From assembly GCA_029204225.1 (NCBI GenBank), contig CM055110.1:34543947-34607946 (forward strand): 64,000 nucleotides of DNA, in the 5' to 3' direction. Below the pieces are notes generated by a model. It searched no databases, was not told the origin of the DNA, and was given only the letters and a program-made list of their open reading frames with translations. Positions 32,867 through 44,570 of this stretch are shown here, in pieces (the stretch's first letter is position 1; each line of letters begins with the position of its first letter). The DNA comes from Diphasiastrum complanatum. Lineage: Eukaryota; Streptophyta; Lycopodiopsida; Lycopodiales; Lycopodiaceae. The position numbers were made by a program, and so were the translations under genes.

Positions 32867-33403
32867 GCTTTATGTACCAGGAATCAAGAAGAACCGACGC
32901 TCAATATCAGCTATTGCAAAGCAACACATGCTGGTGCAATATGATGAAGAGCGGTGTCTCATCAAGATGAAAGATAATGAAGTAGTAGCTAAGGGAATAT
33001 TTGTAGGAAGTTTGTACAAACTTCAAGCTCAGGTGGTGGGACATCATGCGAGTGTGGCAGATATTGGATCAATGAGTAAGTTATGGCACGAGAGGTTTTG
33101 GACATATGAATTACAAAAGTCTACAAGACTTGAAGAAATACAATATGGTTATAGATTTACCTCAAGTTGTTTCAAATCACAAGGTTTGTGTGGGTTGTCT
33201 TAGGGAAACATCATATGAAAAAATTTCTATCCAATACATTCGGGGCAAGAAATATTTTAGAAATTGTTCATACTGATTTGTGTGGTCCTATGAGAATGGG
33301 GGAGCAAGTTACTTCATGGTGTTTGTTGATGACTTTTCTAGGAAGACATGGATTTATTTTCTCAAGAATAATGGTTAAACATTCAAGTATTTCACATGGT
33401 TTA
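32867..33403 (+). pseudogene. Copia fragment: protease linker to integrase
   Basis: Starts inside the third tandem unit with MYVPGIKKN-type sequence. It then reads LVQYDEERCLIKMKDNEVV, KGIFVGSLYKLQAQ, a pre-integrase LWHERF (normally LWH.R.GH), and ILEIVHTDLCGPM of the integrase, followed by frame changes. It is cut at 33403 by the LTR starting at 33404. Confidence 0.85.
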
Positions 33404-33903
33404 TGTTACATACCTATGTAACTAGCGGTACTTTAACCCCTATGTGCCCATCTAGTGTATGGGGGCTTTTCTCATTGGCTTGTGTGGGCATTCCATAGTG
33501 CTTTGGAGTGTGTCATTGGTCGTCTATAAGAGAGAGAAGGCGCCCAATTGAGGGGAGATTTATTGTGTTGTGGTATGCTTCTATTCTCTAGTGGATTGCT
33601 AGTGTGTAGAGAGCTTACATTTGGCTTGCTTGTTCTTGAGAGGATCACCATCTTTTTGTATGGGACTTAGATGGGGGTAGGATCTTGAGCATGCTTATGA
33701 TTGTGATGGTAGTGATTGTGGTTTAACAAGGGAGTGCTAGATAGGTCTTGCTTGTGCTTGGATCTAGCTATGGTTGGGAGGTAAATTCTGGAGGCCATCT
33801 TGTCTGTCTACTTTTGGAAGGATCTTAGGAGCATTGGAGGACTTTTGGAGGCATTAGTGGACATCAACTCAAAGGCTTGGTGGGCTGCTCTTCCTAGTTG
33901 AAG
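33404..33903 (+). mobile_element. LTR family B, about 500 bp, with PBS
   Basis: Begins TGTTACATACC inside the copia integrase fragment. It carries a TATA box (CTATAAGAGAG, 33524-33534) next to GGCGCCCAATT, and ends just before TGGTATCAGAGCC (PBS, 33904-33916). Parts such as GGGAGTGCTAGATAGGTCTT reappear in reverse orientation at about 61470-61500, in the LTR at 61253-62258, so two members are present. Confidence 0.75.
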
Positions 33904-34611
33904 TGGTATCAGAGCCTCTTTCAAAGTGTGAATGGAAACTCTAAACCTCTTTTTTTATTGCATAAAAATTTGCCATCAATTCTTTTGTGATTGTGTGGTA
34001 GAAGTAACACCAATTCTAGCTTCTAGACGTTGGTGGGCGTCACTGTAGGTGCTGTTTTTTTAATTTTTGAAAAGCTTTTTTAAGCTGAAAGTAGTATCAA
34101 TTTGATAAGTAGAATTTATTGCAAGTTGAAAAGTAGGTGAATTTAGAGGTGTTTCATGAAAGTAGAGGTGAGAATTTTCTTGTTTTGATGTAGATTGATC
34201 TTTTGTTGGCTATCGAAATTTGTGGGCCCAGCCAATAAGAGCCCAACTTCAATTTTCAAAATTTATATTTGAAGTTTAGTTTGTGCCTAAAGTGAAGTTA
34301 CTGAATGTAGAGGTAGTTTGGAAGATTGGTCTTGTTTATACACTAAAATTTAGTGAGGAATCAACCCAACTTAGGCCAAAGCTACCTACCCTTCATTTTG
34401 AAATTCTGTTTTTCTACAAAACTTCGGTGACCTTCACAAAACTTTATAAAACTTCAAATCTGATTTGTACGTGTAATAGTAGACGACACCCCTGATTTGG
34501 ATGCCGGAGAAATCCAATAGTTCTGTCATTGGAAAATGACTAACTAGGTCCATTTCATGTGTTGCTAGTATGTGTATTAATGTTAAATGAGTAAATTTGT
34601 GGAACAGAACT
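33904..34611 (+). mobile_element. PBS and leader of LTR family B element
   Basis: TGGTATCAGAGCC (33904-33916) is followed by about 700 bp without recognisable gag or pol. No 3' LTR is seen before the tandem array resumes at 34612, so the element is heavily deleted or non-autonomous. Confidence 0.55.
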
Positions 34612-35310
34612 CATATGTCCTTATGGGAATTGCAAGTGCTCTTCTACAAGTCTATATATAGGTTTTTAGGCAATGATATATGGCTTGTCAATTGAAGACC
34701 AATAACTAATTTAGGTCATTGGGTTTTTCATGCCAAAATCGAGGGTTTTTTATGGCCTCAAAAATTGTCTTGGGGAGTCCTAGGCTGCATATGAGCTCTA
34801 AAACCAATTCGATAGTGTGAGACATTGCAAGTCCATTGGATCTGTCTACCACATCGATTGGGGTCCAAGAGTTCAATGGGTTCAATTAGTGTTTTTTCTC
34901 ATGGTTTGCTACTTGTGTCCCTAAAATGGTTTTTCCTTGCTTTGACACCTTACTACTAGATACTTTTTATGTCCATATGGGAACTACAAATGCTCTTCCA
35001 CAAGTCTATACATAGGTCATTGGGCAGTGACAAACGACTTGTCAATCGAAGATCAATGACTAACTTGTCATTTTGTTTCTCAAGCCAAAATGTAGGATTT
35101 TTTATGGCTTCAAAATTTGTCTTTCGGGCCCCAAACCACCTATGTGATATGAAACAAATTCGATTGGGGAATACGAAATATTGAAATGATTCATGGAAGT
35201 TTATTGGATCTATCGACGATATCCATTCGGATCCAAGAGTTCATGGGCTCAGACGGCGGTTCTTTGCATCGTTTGGTATTTTTGTCCTTAAAATGATGTT
35301 TTTTAGTCAA
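34612..35310. repeat. Tandem array, right block
   Basis: Continues the array of 31840-32866 after the retroelement block: TATGTCCTTATGGGAATTGC at 34616, GCCAAAATCGAGGG at about 34732, GGGGTCCAAGAGTTCAATGG at 34859, CTCAAGCCAAAATGTAGG at 35079, and a final truncated unit to about 35310. The units here have drifted more than those on the left. Confidence 0.85.
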
Positions 35311-36490
35311 GTTCTACTTGCCATTGTAGGCCATTGATGTGATATTATGGGGTGACGTCATAATGGGCACTACATATGCTCGATTTGACTCCAATTGAGG
35401 ATATGAACATGTCGAAGCAAATATTTCACATTTTGGTCATTGAAGGTTTCCGGAAACCTTAGGCATGGTACCTAGGTTGGCTAGCCAAGGTACCTACTTT
35501 TGTTGCTTATGCTCATTCAAAATAGCTTATGTTTTATTAACCAGCTCATTGGAATAGGAACCATGTCATATGCTTGCAAATAAGTCAAGGTTACACTTTT
35601 ATTAGTAGGTTCTAGATTGTGGCACAAAATGGATTTTTCCTTAATTTGACATCTTATTATTGGGTATTCTAAACGAGGCTACATTTGTGTTGTCATATCA
35701 TTATGCAATTTTCTTACTCGTACGTTTTTTCAAGAAAGGTGCGTGTCTCATACACCAAACAATGTGGTTGATGGTTCAATGTTCATCATACTCATACATC
35801 CAAAACAAGTTCTAATGTTTATTGTACACATACATCCAAAACACTGTAGAATTTCATATATTCTTGAGAGACTTGACGTCTTGAAAATAATGAACTAGTC
35901 CAACACCTTTGGTGTTCACAAGATCCACCACTCAAACTTTAAACATGCTTGATCACAATACAATACATAATTGAAAATTTAGTTTTTGCTTTTTAATCTA
36001 TTCTATCAATCCGATTTTAGAGCAGCCTCATCATCAACGAATTCACAATGCCCATGTCTATGTTGTCTACATAATGGTGCATCATACAAATCTTTTGAAT
36101 GCACCATCACCCTTGCCACGTCTGCAACATAACAAGGCAAATTACTATGTCACTCTAATTGTAACTTTAAAAGTCAATAACTTGAATTAACAAAAGCCAT
36201 TACACGGTTAACTTATTAACACATTAGTCAGTCAAACATAGAAGATACAAATCCAAATAATGCATGTGCACATTGACACAATAACACAAGCACACAGTAC
36301 AATGGTGCACTATGACACAAAAGAATGAACTCCACATATAGATTTATAAGAGATGGCACATTGGCTATAAGTTCTAGAATACTGCACACAAACAAAAAGT
36401 AGACACTTTTTTTGTTAGCTATTTATAACTAATACATTATGGGGATTACGATAACCATTAAAACTTGTATGCTTACTTACATTCAAGCCA
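35311..36490. other. Non-coding stretch
   Basis: No gene supported. A small direct repeat, CATACATCCAAAACA (about 35794 and 35829), is present. It is otherwise AT-rich. Confidence 0.5.
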
Positions 36491-36625
36491 TCATTTGATA
36501 TTTTTGAGAGCCACATGTTGTTTATTAAAAAGATTGCGTCGGCCAGGTTCAATTCTGACCAACAATCTATAGTTTGGTGAACCAATGAGTACAAACCACC
36601 CACGATCATCCAACATCGTCAAACT
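36490..36625 (-). pseudogene. Possible captured exon, unidentified
   Basis: Two frames are open on the minus strand, one reading DDRGWFVLIGSPNYRLLVRI, the other ending NDGLN at a strong GTAAGTAAG donor (about 36478). Only one can be real. No family is recognised, and it may be chance. Confidence 0.25.
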
Positions 36626-36749
36626 CATGTACATATGTGATTATAGCAATCCATTTGGCCACTTATTCCTGTTGCGAATCATTTTGAGTGTCTTTGTCTT
36701 GTAGAAGCGCTACTCTGCTATGCGCGCAATTGCAAGAACTAGATATGCT

Positions 36750-37185
36750 AGTACGAATCACAAACAATGCAACAATAAAACAAAATAGATACAACACAAA
36801 AAAACATTGCTGGAAGAACAAAACATCTTTGTATTTTCTTCTCTTAGAGTGAGTTGATAGAGGCGCGAAATAGCGGCCTGATGCTCCTCTTACTAAAAAT
36901 CCTTTCTTCTTCTCTCATCATTCCTTTTGATTTCCGTTCTACAATAATAATCCACTAATGGGAATAAAAGATAACTAGTCATTACAAGAGAAGTTTACAC
37001 TAAATTATCAGCTAACTACGTATCTCCTCTTGTAACGTTGCCTATGGTTGAGCGTGACAGTTTTGTTCTCACGACTGTTGAGCTTCGAATTCGATAATTT
37101 GAATTACTTGACAGTTCATTAATTCATGGTTTGTTTCAGCAAGGAATGTGTCGAAAAAGGTTGGTTGAGTTCACCATCTTCAACA
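36750..37185 (-). mobile_element. Copia family C, 3' LTR (minus strand)
   Basis: Read on minus it starts TGTTGAAGATGGTGAACTC at 37185, right after a polypurine tract (AAGAGGGA). It matches the plus-strand LTR at 41043-41572 over most of its length (CACGCTCAACCATAGGCAACG, GTTACAAGAGGAGATACGTA). The low-coordinate end is set by loss of similarity near 36755. Confidence 0.8.
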
Positions 37186-37189
37186 TTCC

Positions 37190-38110
37190 CTCTTGAATGA
37201 TACAACATTTTTCTTTTCATCCAACTCCGACTGATCTTCTATGTTTTGTGAGCAGTGGCTTGTCCAAATGTTTGGTCAGGAGGTCTGCTATCATGTCTTC
37301 TGATTTCACAAATTCGACCCAGAGTTCTCCTTTCGAGATCAGATCAATGTGATGATACTTCAGAGGTATATGCTTGGTTTTTTAATGAAAGACCGGATCT
37401 TGGGCTTAATAAATAGCACTCTAAGAATCCATCTTCATAATGGAGGCTCTTGATGCGGTATCCCAATCCCTTCCATCATCATTTTTTGCCATATTATCTC
37501 ATTCGCTACCTTTGAAGCTGCCACATATTCTGCTTCTTGCAGGTCCAGCTTATCGCAACTCCACATAACATTGAGCATCCTCCAGTTATCGACTTGTTGT
37601 CGTCCTTACAACTAGCCCAACTTGCATCGTTGTAGTGTTGTAGGATAAAATTATTCTTGTTTTCATAGATCAATCCATAATTGTAGGTGCCTTTCAGATA
37701 CTACAGGATCCGCTTCGCCATCTACTGATGTTGCATTCCAAGATTGGAGGAAAATTGACTGAGTGCATAGATAGGAATGCTAAATCAGGTCTCGTACAAA
37801 TTGTAAGGTACATCAGACTCCCAATTAGATTTTGATATGGGATCCTTTGCATCTTCTGTCTTTCCTCATCCGTGCTTGGGCTATCTTGCTTCAACAATTT
37901 GGCTTCGACCATCATCGACGTTGTTGCTTTGCAATCGATCATCCCATATTGCTTCAACACTTTCTCAACATATTCTGACTGGTTCAGATGCATGATTCTC
38001 TTTTTTGTCTCTTTCGATCGGTTGCTCCAAATATTTTGTTGCTCTCCTAGATCTGTGATTTTGTAATTTTCCAATATTTGACTGTTCATTACATTGATTA
38101 ACGTCCACAA
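37190..38110 (-). pseudogene. Copia family C RT end and RNase H
   Basis: On the minus strand: ITDLGE, the copia-typical KRIMHLNQSEYVEKVLKQYG, IPYQNLIGSLMYLTICTRPD, then, in broken frames, EAEYVAASKVANE of RNase H (about 37535-37485). The normal order is kept and leads straight into the LTR at 37185. No integrase or gag is present upstream, so this is a 3' fragment. Confidence 0.88.
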
Positions 38111-38720
38111 ATATTGTCAAAATCATGAATTTTCCTTCCTTTCTTTTGAGGTAAACATTGTAGTCGGGTTGTGTCGGACAAGATCAGAGGAGTCTATAAG
38201 GAAGGCTTATTTCCAAGTCTATGATGAAGGCTTAGAGGAGTCTATAAAGATTGGGACAAGGCCAAGGGATTGATCACCCTATTGACCCTTTTTCACCATG
38301 ATTGAGGATGGGCAACCTCTAGAAAAAAGTGCCATTGAATTAATGACTATTATGCAAAACAAGATGGGCATATACTTTGCCTTTTTCCTTAGGAAGATTG
38401 CACTTGGGGTGAATTCCCAAGTTGTGACAATAAAAATCTATATGTAAAAAGAAGTGAAGTTTCAACCTTGTGCCCTTACCTCCACCTACTTTGGCACATG
38501 TCTTCTAGGTCATTATACACCTAGAATTGGGCGCCCTTCTACACTCTGCTAACTCATCCTAACAACTCTTCCAAGCTAATACACCTCACCCATTCACCCT
38601 CTCTAACTAATACACCTCATCCATGCACTCCACTTCATCTTTAGTCGAATTGGAGTCTTCCCCACACCTCATGCACTTGTACTTGACACCTCACTCACTC
38701 TGGAATGCTTCTCCACTCTC
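38111..38720. other. Non-coding, possible LTR-B-like piece
   Basis: No gene seen. Around 38510-38545 the sequence CACCTAGAATTGGGCGCCCTTC resembles, in reverse, the GGCGCCCAATT region of LTR family B. A small repeat, AGGAGTCTATAAGGA / AGGAGTCTATAAAGA, occurs near 38190 and 38235. Confidence 0.45.
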
Positions 38721-38728
38721 TATATAAG
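38721..38728 (+). promoter_or_regulatory. TATA box upstream of gypsy fragment
   Basis: CTCTATATAAGAGG is a strong TATA consensus, in the same local setting (GCGCCCC following) as the LTR-B TATA at 33524. A CT run starts 155 bp downstream. Confidence 0.45.
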
Positions 38729-38879
38729 AGGAAATGCGCCCCCCTACTAAGAGGCTTTCATGATTTTGCATCCTAGCTCTTCCCTTTTGTTTGTTCTTGT
38801 GTACAGGTGCTTTGGAGAAGAATTTTGGAGCATTGGCTCAAGTTATGCTGAATTTTGGATTGGAAGATCAGGAATCTCA

Positions 38880-38882
<3 letters not shown>

Positions 38883-38970
<88 letters not shown>
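38883..38970. repeat. (CT)n microsatellite, 88 bp
   Basis: An uninterrupted CT run just upstream of the gypsy integrase coding sequence. Confidence 0.97.
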
Positions 38971-38972
<2 letters not shown>

Positions 38973-38999
38973 CCTTCTCTTTCACTATTCATTCGAGAT

Positions 39000-40206
39000 G
39001 AATTATTATTTTAGAATGGAGAAGTTTGTATACCTGGATGAACTCAAATGTAAGATTTTGTTTGAATGTCATGACATACTCTGTGCAAGACATCCCGATA
39101 TACACAAGACTCTTGACTTGGTCAAAAGAGAAGTTTATTGGCCAAAACTCAAGCCATATGATGTCGAGTCATATGTGATTGTCAACTAGCTAAGGCTGAA
39201 CGCCTTAAGGCTGGTGGTTTGTTGCATCCATTGAATATTTTTGATAAGAGATGGGAAAAGAAAACATATTGATGGACGTCCAAAGACCCATTGACAATGA
39301 TTTTTTTTGGGTTGTTGTGGACAAGTTAACTAACTTTGCTATGTTCATACTAGTTAAGTCAATTATTAAGACTTCTGATTTAGCCCAGATCATTGTTGAA
39401 AGATTATTTTGGTTGTATGGACTACCAAGTGACATTGTTAGTGATAGAGATCCTAAGTTCACATGTCACTTCTGGTTAGCAGTATTCCATAAACTAGAAA
39501 CTTCTCTTAGTTTTAGTTCTGCTGATCATCATGAATCAGATGGCCAGACAAAAAAAACTAATCAGACGATGGAAGATATGTTGAGAACATGTGTTTCTCA
39601 CAAGCAATCTCATTGAGAAAATTACATTCTTCTGTTTAAGTTTGCATACAATAGTAAAAAACGTTCTGCTACAAGTTACAATGCTTTTATGCTTATGTAC
39701 GATTTTCAACCTAGATCTCTGATTAATGTGAAGACGAAATCTATTAAGATTCAAAAGTTTGTGAATTTTTTGCATGATATGCAAGTATGGCTGCAAGTGG
39801 CTAAGGATAGTATCTGGATTGCTCATAATAGAGCTAAGCACTATGTCGATTTTAAGAGATTTTCCAAATATTTTAAAGTTGATGAGTGGATATATCTTAG
39901 AATTTCAAAAGATTCTAGGACGTTACGTACCAAGAAACATTATAATCTATCTACCAGATTTTGTGAACTATTCAAGATTGTACCAAAATTTGGTTCTTTA
40001 GCTCATAGACTAGATTTTCAAGACAAATCTATTGTACATCCAGTATTTTATATGAGTCGATTAAAAGTAAGTTCACAAGAAGGTGATACAACTGGATCTG
40101 ATGAGGATTTATCCCACCTGAAAGATTTATCGCTTAATGTACCTTTGGAACTTGGGAAAATGCTTAAAAGTAGAGATAAACAATTGAGGAATCATTCTAT
40201 CTCTTA
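39000..40206 (+). pseudogene. Ty3/gypsy integrase and C-terminal domain
   Basis: Parts in order: an HHCC-like zinc region (ECHDILCARHPDIHKTLDL, then REVYWPKLKPYDVE, with a frameshift where the two cysteines should be), the integrase core (VVVDKLTNFAMFILVKS, then GLPSDIVSDRDPKFT, then ESDGQTKKTNQTME), a stop at 39616, and the C-terminal part (YNAFMLMYDFQPRS, LRISKDSRTLRTKKHY, DFQDKSIVHPVFYMSRLK). A terminal TAG lies at 40205. The protein would insert element cDNA into the genome. Protease, RT and RNase H are not in the window copy. PPT and LTR follow directly. Confidence 0.9.
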
Positions 40207-40318
40207 GTGCTTAATCTGGTGGAAGGGTCGGCGGACTGAGAATGATGATTCATGGCAGAGAGTTGATAGCATAAAGAAGAACTTTTCTAAGTTCTGTTTC
40301 TAAGGACATGAGCAGTTC

Positions 40319-40330
40319 AAGGGGGAAGGA
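40319..40330 (+). other. Polypurine tract
   Basis: AAGGGGGAAGGA directly precedes the LTR start TGTTATG, the normal plus-strand primer position of a gypsy element. Confidence 0.85.
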
Positions 40331-40803
40331 TGTTATGTCGATGTCCTGCATATAGGATTCGACGTAATCCTAGAATTGGATACACGGTACTCCAGTACTC
40401 GAGATTGGTTACACCACATTATTTCAAACGAGACCAGTAATGTAATTAATAACCTTGTGAAGCTCAGGCACTAAGTGGAGTTAGCACGTGGATTTAGGAC
40501 TGTTAACGCATGTGTAGAGTATCAATAGCAATGGAAAGCGCTTTTGGGGAGTTTAGGCCTTGCATGGGCACATGCACAAGGAAGCTTTGAGCCTATAAAA
40601 CTAGTGGAAACTCGCCATACTCCATCATAGTCGGTGATTCATTGCCAGTCTCTGTCACTCTATAGTTTCTTTCTATTCCTTGGCTCGAAGGTGAAGTTGC
40701 TAGAGATTGATCGATTGCTTCTACTTGGTTGGGCAGTTTTGCTCCACGATGTGTTCTTGTGTGTTTGACTTATAAGCAGGATCTTGAGGAGCTTTCCCTT
40801 ATA
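40331..40803 (+). mobile_element. Gypsy-family 3' LTR
   Basis: Begins TGTTATGTCGATGTCCTG and matches the LTR at 47301 in the start and near the end (GTTTTGCTCCAC, then CAGGATCT and CCTTATAG). The end is placed where similarity to that copy stops. The distinctive TATAAAACTAGTGG near 40597 may be its TATA box. Confidence 0.75.
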
Positions 40804-41042
40804 GTGAGACATCTAAAATTGTGTCTTCCATTGAAGCCATTATAGGGGATATCATTTATCTTAAAGAGTCTTTGTGAATAGTGAAAATCCCAACAACTTT
40901 TAAAACTTAAGAAATTGTTTGGAAGAAAAAATATATGTTCGAGAAAATAAGGGTTGTCTTACATCATTTGATCTTGTTTTCGTTGATTTGCCCATGAGTT
41001 ACGCTATTGAAGGTGCATCACCTGCAGACCCTTATTGGAATT
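40804..41042. other. Spacer between gypsy LTR and copia LTR
   Basis: About 240 bp with no gene. A candidate alternative gypsy LTR end is CCCAACA at about 40898. Confidence 0.5.
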
Positions 41043-41572
41043 GTTGAAGATGGTGAACTCAACCAACCGTTTTTGACACATTCCTTGAATAGTCGATAGT
41101 TTGTCGACACTGCCATCTGAAGGTCTGATAGTTCAGATAGCTTCCGAACTATCGAATGTCTACAAGTGCTGAAATGAACCATGAACTAACGAACTGTCGA
41201 GTGATTCAAATTATTGAATTCGAAGCTCAACAATCGTGAGAAACAAAAGTGTCACGCTCAACCATAGGCAACGTTACAAGAGGAGATACGTAGTTAGCTA
41301 GTAGTTTAGCGTAAACCTCTCCTATAATGACTAGGTAAGTTATCTTTTAATTCCCATTAGTGGCATATAGATGTAGAACGAAAATAAAAAAGAATGATGA
41401 GAGAAGAAGAGAGAATTTTTAGTAAGAGGAGCGTCAAGCTGCTATTTCGCAGCTCTCTATCGACTCACTCTAAGAGAAGAAAATACAAAGATGTTTTGTT
41501 CTTCCAGTAGTGTTTTTGCGTTGTATCTATTTTGTTTGATTGATTGTTGCATTGTTTGTGATTTTCACAACT
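41043..41572 (+). mobile_element. Copia family C, LTR (plus strand)
   Basis: Begins TGTTGAAGATGGTGAACTC and ends near TTTCACA. It is the inverted partner of 36750-37185. It contains a small imperfect palindromic group around GATAGTTTGTCGACACTG and GATAGTTCAGATAGC. It is followed by coding remains of the same family on plus. Confidence 0.8.
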
Positions 41573-41659
41573 GTCGATGAAGAGTCCACGACCTACACAC
41601 AACATGATTATGACATAGTGATTGATTTAGAGCCACATCTCATATCACCTGCAACAAGA

Positions 41660-42450
41660 ATGTTCTGATGAACTACAACGCACTGGACAAAACAAGAGCA
41701 GTGATACTGTGGCAGAGCATGTTGAGGAAAGATATACTCTCTGTGTCGAGGATAGCAGATCTTGGAATACACGTCCTATTCGATGGGAATGCAAGCCGAA
41801 TTGTCGACGAGCACAGATCGAATAAGCTGCTGACTATCGGATCAAGACAAGGTGATTTATATCAAACAAAAATCATTCGTAGCTACGATAGTATACTAAA
41901 CACATCTGAAAGTGAAAATCATCTTTGGCATGGACGCATGTATTATTTGAATATGAGGAGTCTCTATGACATGAGCAAAAATGAGTTTGTCAATGGTTTT
42001 ATAATTACAAGTCCAGACTAAAGACTTATGCGAAGCTTGTCAGAAACAGAAAGGTAAGCAACATCGAAGTCCATTTGTGCATGAAGGAAGGAGAGCTAAG
42101 GACATCCTGGAATTAGTTCATTCAGATGTCTATGGATGATTTAAGTAAGATGACAACTATATACTATCTGAAGAAGAAGTCCAAAGTGTTTGATGCATTC
42201 AAGAAATTTGTAGCGTTTGCAGAATGACACAACTCCAAGAAATTGCAGACCCTCAGGTCCTCGACAATGGAGGTGAATATTTGAGCAAAGAATTTTCAAG
42301 CTTCTATCAAGAAAGAGGTATCGAACATCAATTCACACTTGCATATAGACCACAATACAATGGGGTAGCAGAAAGACGAAACAGAACCCTTGTCAAAAGA
42401 ACAAAGTGCATGATGGCTCAAGCATTGGGAGAGCAGCCAGCATGGAGAAT
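41660..42450 (+). pseudogene. Copia family C protease linker to integrase
   Basis: Encodes DILSVSRIADLGIHVLFDGN, LLTIGSRQGDLYQTK, a pre-integrase LWHGRMYYLN and, after frame changes, the integrase parts LDNGGEYLSKEFSSFYQERG and PQYNGVAERRNRTL. Gag and the protease active site are missing between the LTR (41572) and 41660, so the element lost about 1.5 kb there. Broken by stops near 42020 and 42150. Confidence 0.88.
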
Positions 42451-42599
42451 TATCGTTTTTGAAAAAACTCCAGAATCAATCAGGAGTTATGTGGCCAGCC
42501 CTCGCCAATTGCGGGTAGATCCCTATTATGTGCCAATGCCGAGAAGGAATAAATGGAAAGATTTGGGATTGGCTATGGACAAGATCACAATCCATATGC

Positions 42600-42824
42600 C
42601 CAATTGGCCAATCATCCATCAACTACAACTGGACAATATTAGTGGATTTCCACCGGGCTTTACAAGCGTACCAACGAGAGTATGGCCACTCTCCAGATCC
42701 GACAGTGCGACAATTGACATTGTTTGCAAAAGATCTAACTCTGTTGGCATCAGTGGCAACCAGATGGGACGAATCTGAACTATACTATCGCTCTCATGGG
42801 AACGAATCTATGCGTGACAACTAA
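42600..42824 (+). pseudogene. Unidentified coding-like fragment E
   Basis: One frame reads FHRALQAYQREYGHSPDPTV, then TLFAKDLTLLASVATRWDES and ELYYRSHG to a stop; beyond the stop RLFDARLTRSWIQVRQGKK continues in frame. Composition is that of a real protein. It is not a copia part that I recognise and it follows the integrase break at about 42450. Confidence 0.4.
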
Positions 42825-42829
42825 CTCCG

Positions 42830-44278
42830 TCTCTTTGATGCTAGATTGACTAGATCTTGGATTCAGGTTAGGCAAGGAAAGAAACCCACTACATATGCAT
42901 AGTGGATGTTCGTCAGTTGGCGCATCATGTGTGGTGACCTAGGGACTGGTCAAACCTACTTGAAGGTAGGTGGCATGGAGTGTACCTAGTGGTGGTACAT
43001 GTCTTGAGGGCATGGAGTGCACTGAGGGGTGATGTGGATCCAACATGTCCGTGGTTGTGAGCCGACAATGTGATTACTCAAGGAGTAATTGTTGATACTT
43101 TGGTGAGTATTCAAGTGAGCTATTCAGGTGAGCTACATAATTATATGCATGGTGATCTCCAGGTTGGCATCACATGTTGTTTTTATCCATCATTATTTGG
43201 TAAGCAAGATGCAGCTTGTTTGGTTAGATCCAGTTGGATTCTAGTTGCACTACAGGTGGACAAATTTTTGGGGAGCTATCAGTGGGTAATGGGTACTCGG
43301 TGATCAGATGGTACATGGTACAGGGTTCTAGTGGAGCTAACCTACCTTATATGCTATGGATCGTGGGTGAGTTGATCATCACGATAGTTGGATCTATTTT
43401 GCATTTGCTTTGGTTTGGTTGATATGATGGATACAGTGGTGAGATAGGCTCCTTGGTAGGAGGCCTATGTATTGGTCAAATCTGAGTTGGAAACATCAAG
43501 CATGGGAAGTTGAGCCTACATGGCATGTAGGAGAGGCAAATCATCATTGGTATCTCTAGAAGATGGGCGAGCTACTTAGGTATAGCCTATGGTGAGGTTT
43601 GTGTACATTCATGCATTGAGTCTTTGGTAGACTCTTGTGCTTGGAACATGGGGAATGGATAGGGATCATCTTTAGGACTTATTGGACAGGATGTCAGGGA
43701 AAAGTAGCTTGGAGCATTGCCTTGTTTGATACATCATGGATAAGGCTTGGAGCGCTCATTGGATTGATGGTTGATCTTGGATGTTCTATGACGACATCTG
43801 ATGGATATGCTTGGACGTGAGGACAACTTGATGACAGGTGCGGGCCATTAGAGAGAAGATCTGATTTGATGACTAGTGGTGTAGCAGCGGATCTACAGGT
43901 GGTAGGTGTTGGTACGACCATGATACCACTTATGAATTGGCCTTGGTCATGTATTTGACACTTTATCATTCGTGTTAGTTTGCATGAGTGTGTGTGGGCT
44001 TGCATGTTACCTTGTCATGGGGGGTCTAGATCTGAGTCGAAGTTGTATGTGTTTATGTATTTGCTACGTCAGAAACAAAGTAGTCAGTTGATATGCTCTT
44101 TGACTTCTCATTATGTCTACTAGTTGTTTATTTGGTGAGGGTACAGTCTTGTGGTGGCAGTAAGATTTTCTCAGGTTGAGCCTCGGTCGCTCATTTATGT
44201 CAGCTTTACAATTCTATGCTTGTAAGTGTCTGATAGGATGTCAGCCTAGTTAGATGGAGGATGTAACTCTATTCAACC
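42830..44278. other. No supported gene
   Basis: GT-rich sequence with many short open frames on plus and one of 103 codons on minus (44005-43694), none with a domain. It may be internal or 5' leader DNA of an unknown element. A CATGGAGTGYAC motif recurs near 42976 and 43011. Confidence 0.45.
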
Positions 44279-44570
44279 TGTTCTCTCATGTTTGATCTGT
44301 TTACATAGATAGAGAGAAGAAGGTTTAATATGATCTGAGATTACAAGAACGGTTGATTAAGCACATCCTAACGGTATCCAAATTGTCCATGGAGGGTGAC
44401 GTCCTCCTTATACTTTCTCGATCTCCTTTGTACTTTGAAGCGTGAAGATCTGTCGCCTTTCGATCTTCGTATCTTCTTCATCTTTCGTCCTCACTATTGA
44501 GTTTTTCTAGGTCCATGAACATTTTTTCTTCGTGTTTGGGTATCCACTAGCATCCTCCAATCAACGAACA
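44279..44570 (-). mobile_element. Copia family D, 3' LTR (minus strand)
   Basis: On minus it starts TGTTCGTTGATTGG (44570) and ends GAGAGAACA (44279), 292 bp. It matches 51485-51777, with shared blocks GGAGGACGTCACCCTCCA and CTCAGATCATATTAAACC and the same ends. It directly follows the end of the copia pol frame. Confidence 0.82.
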
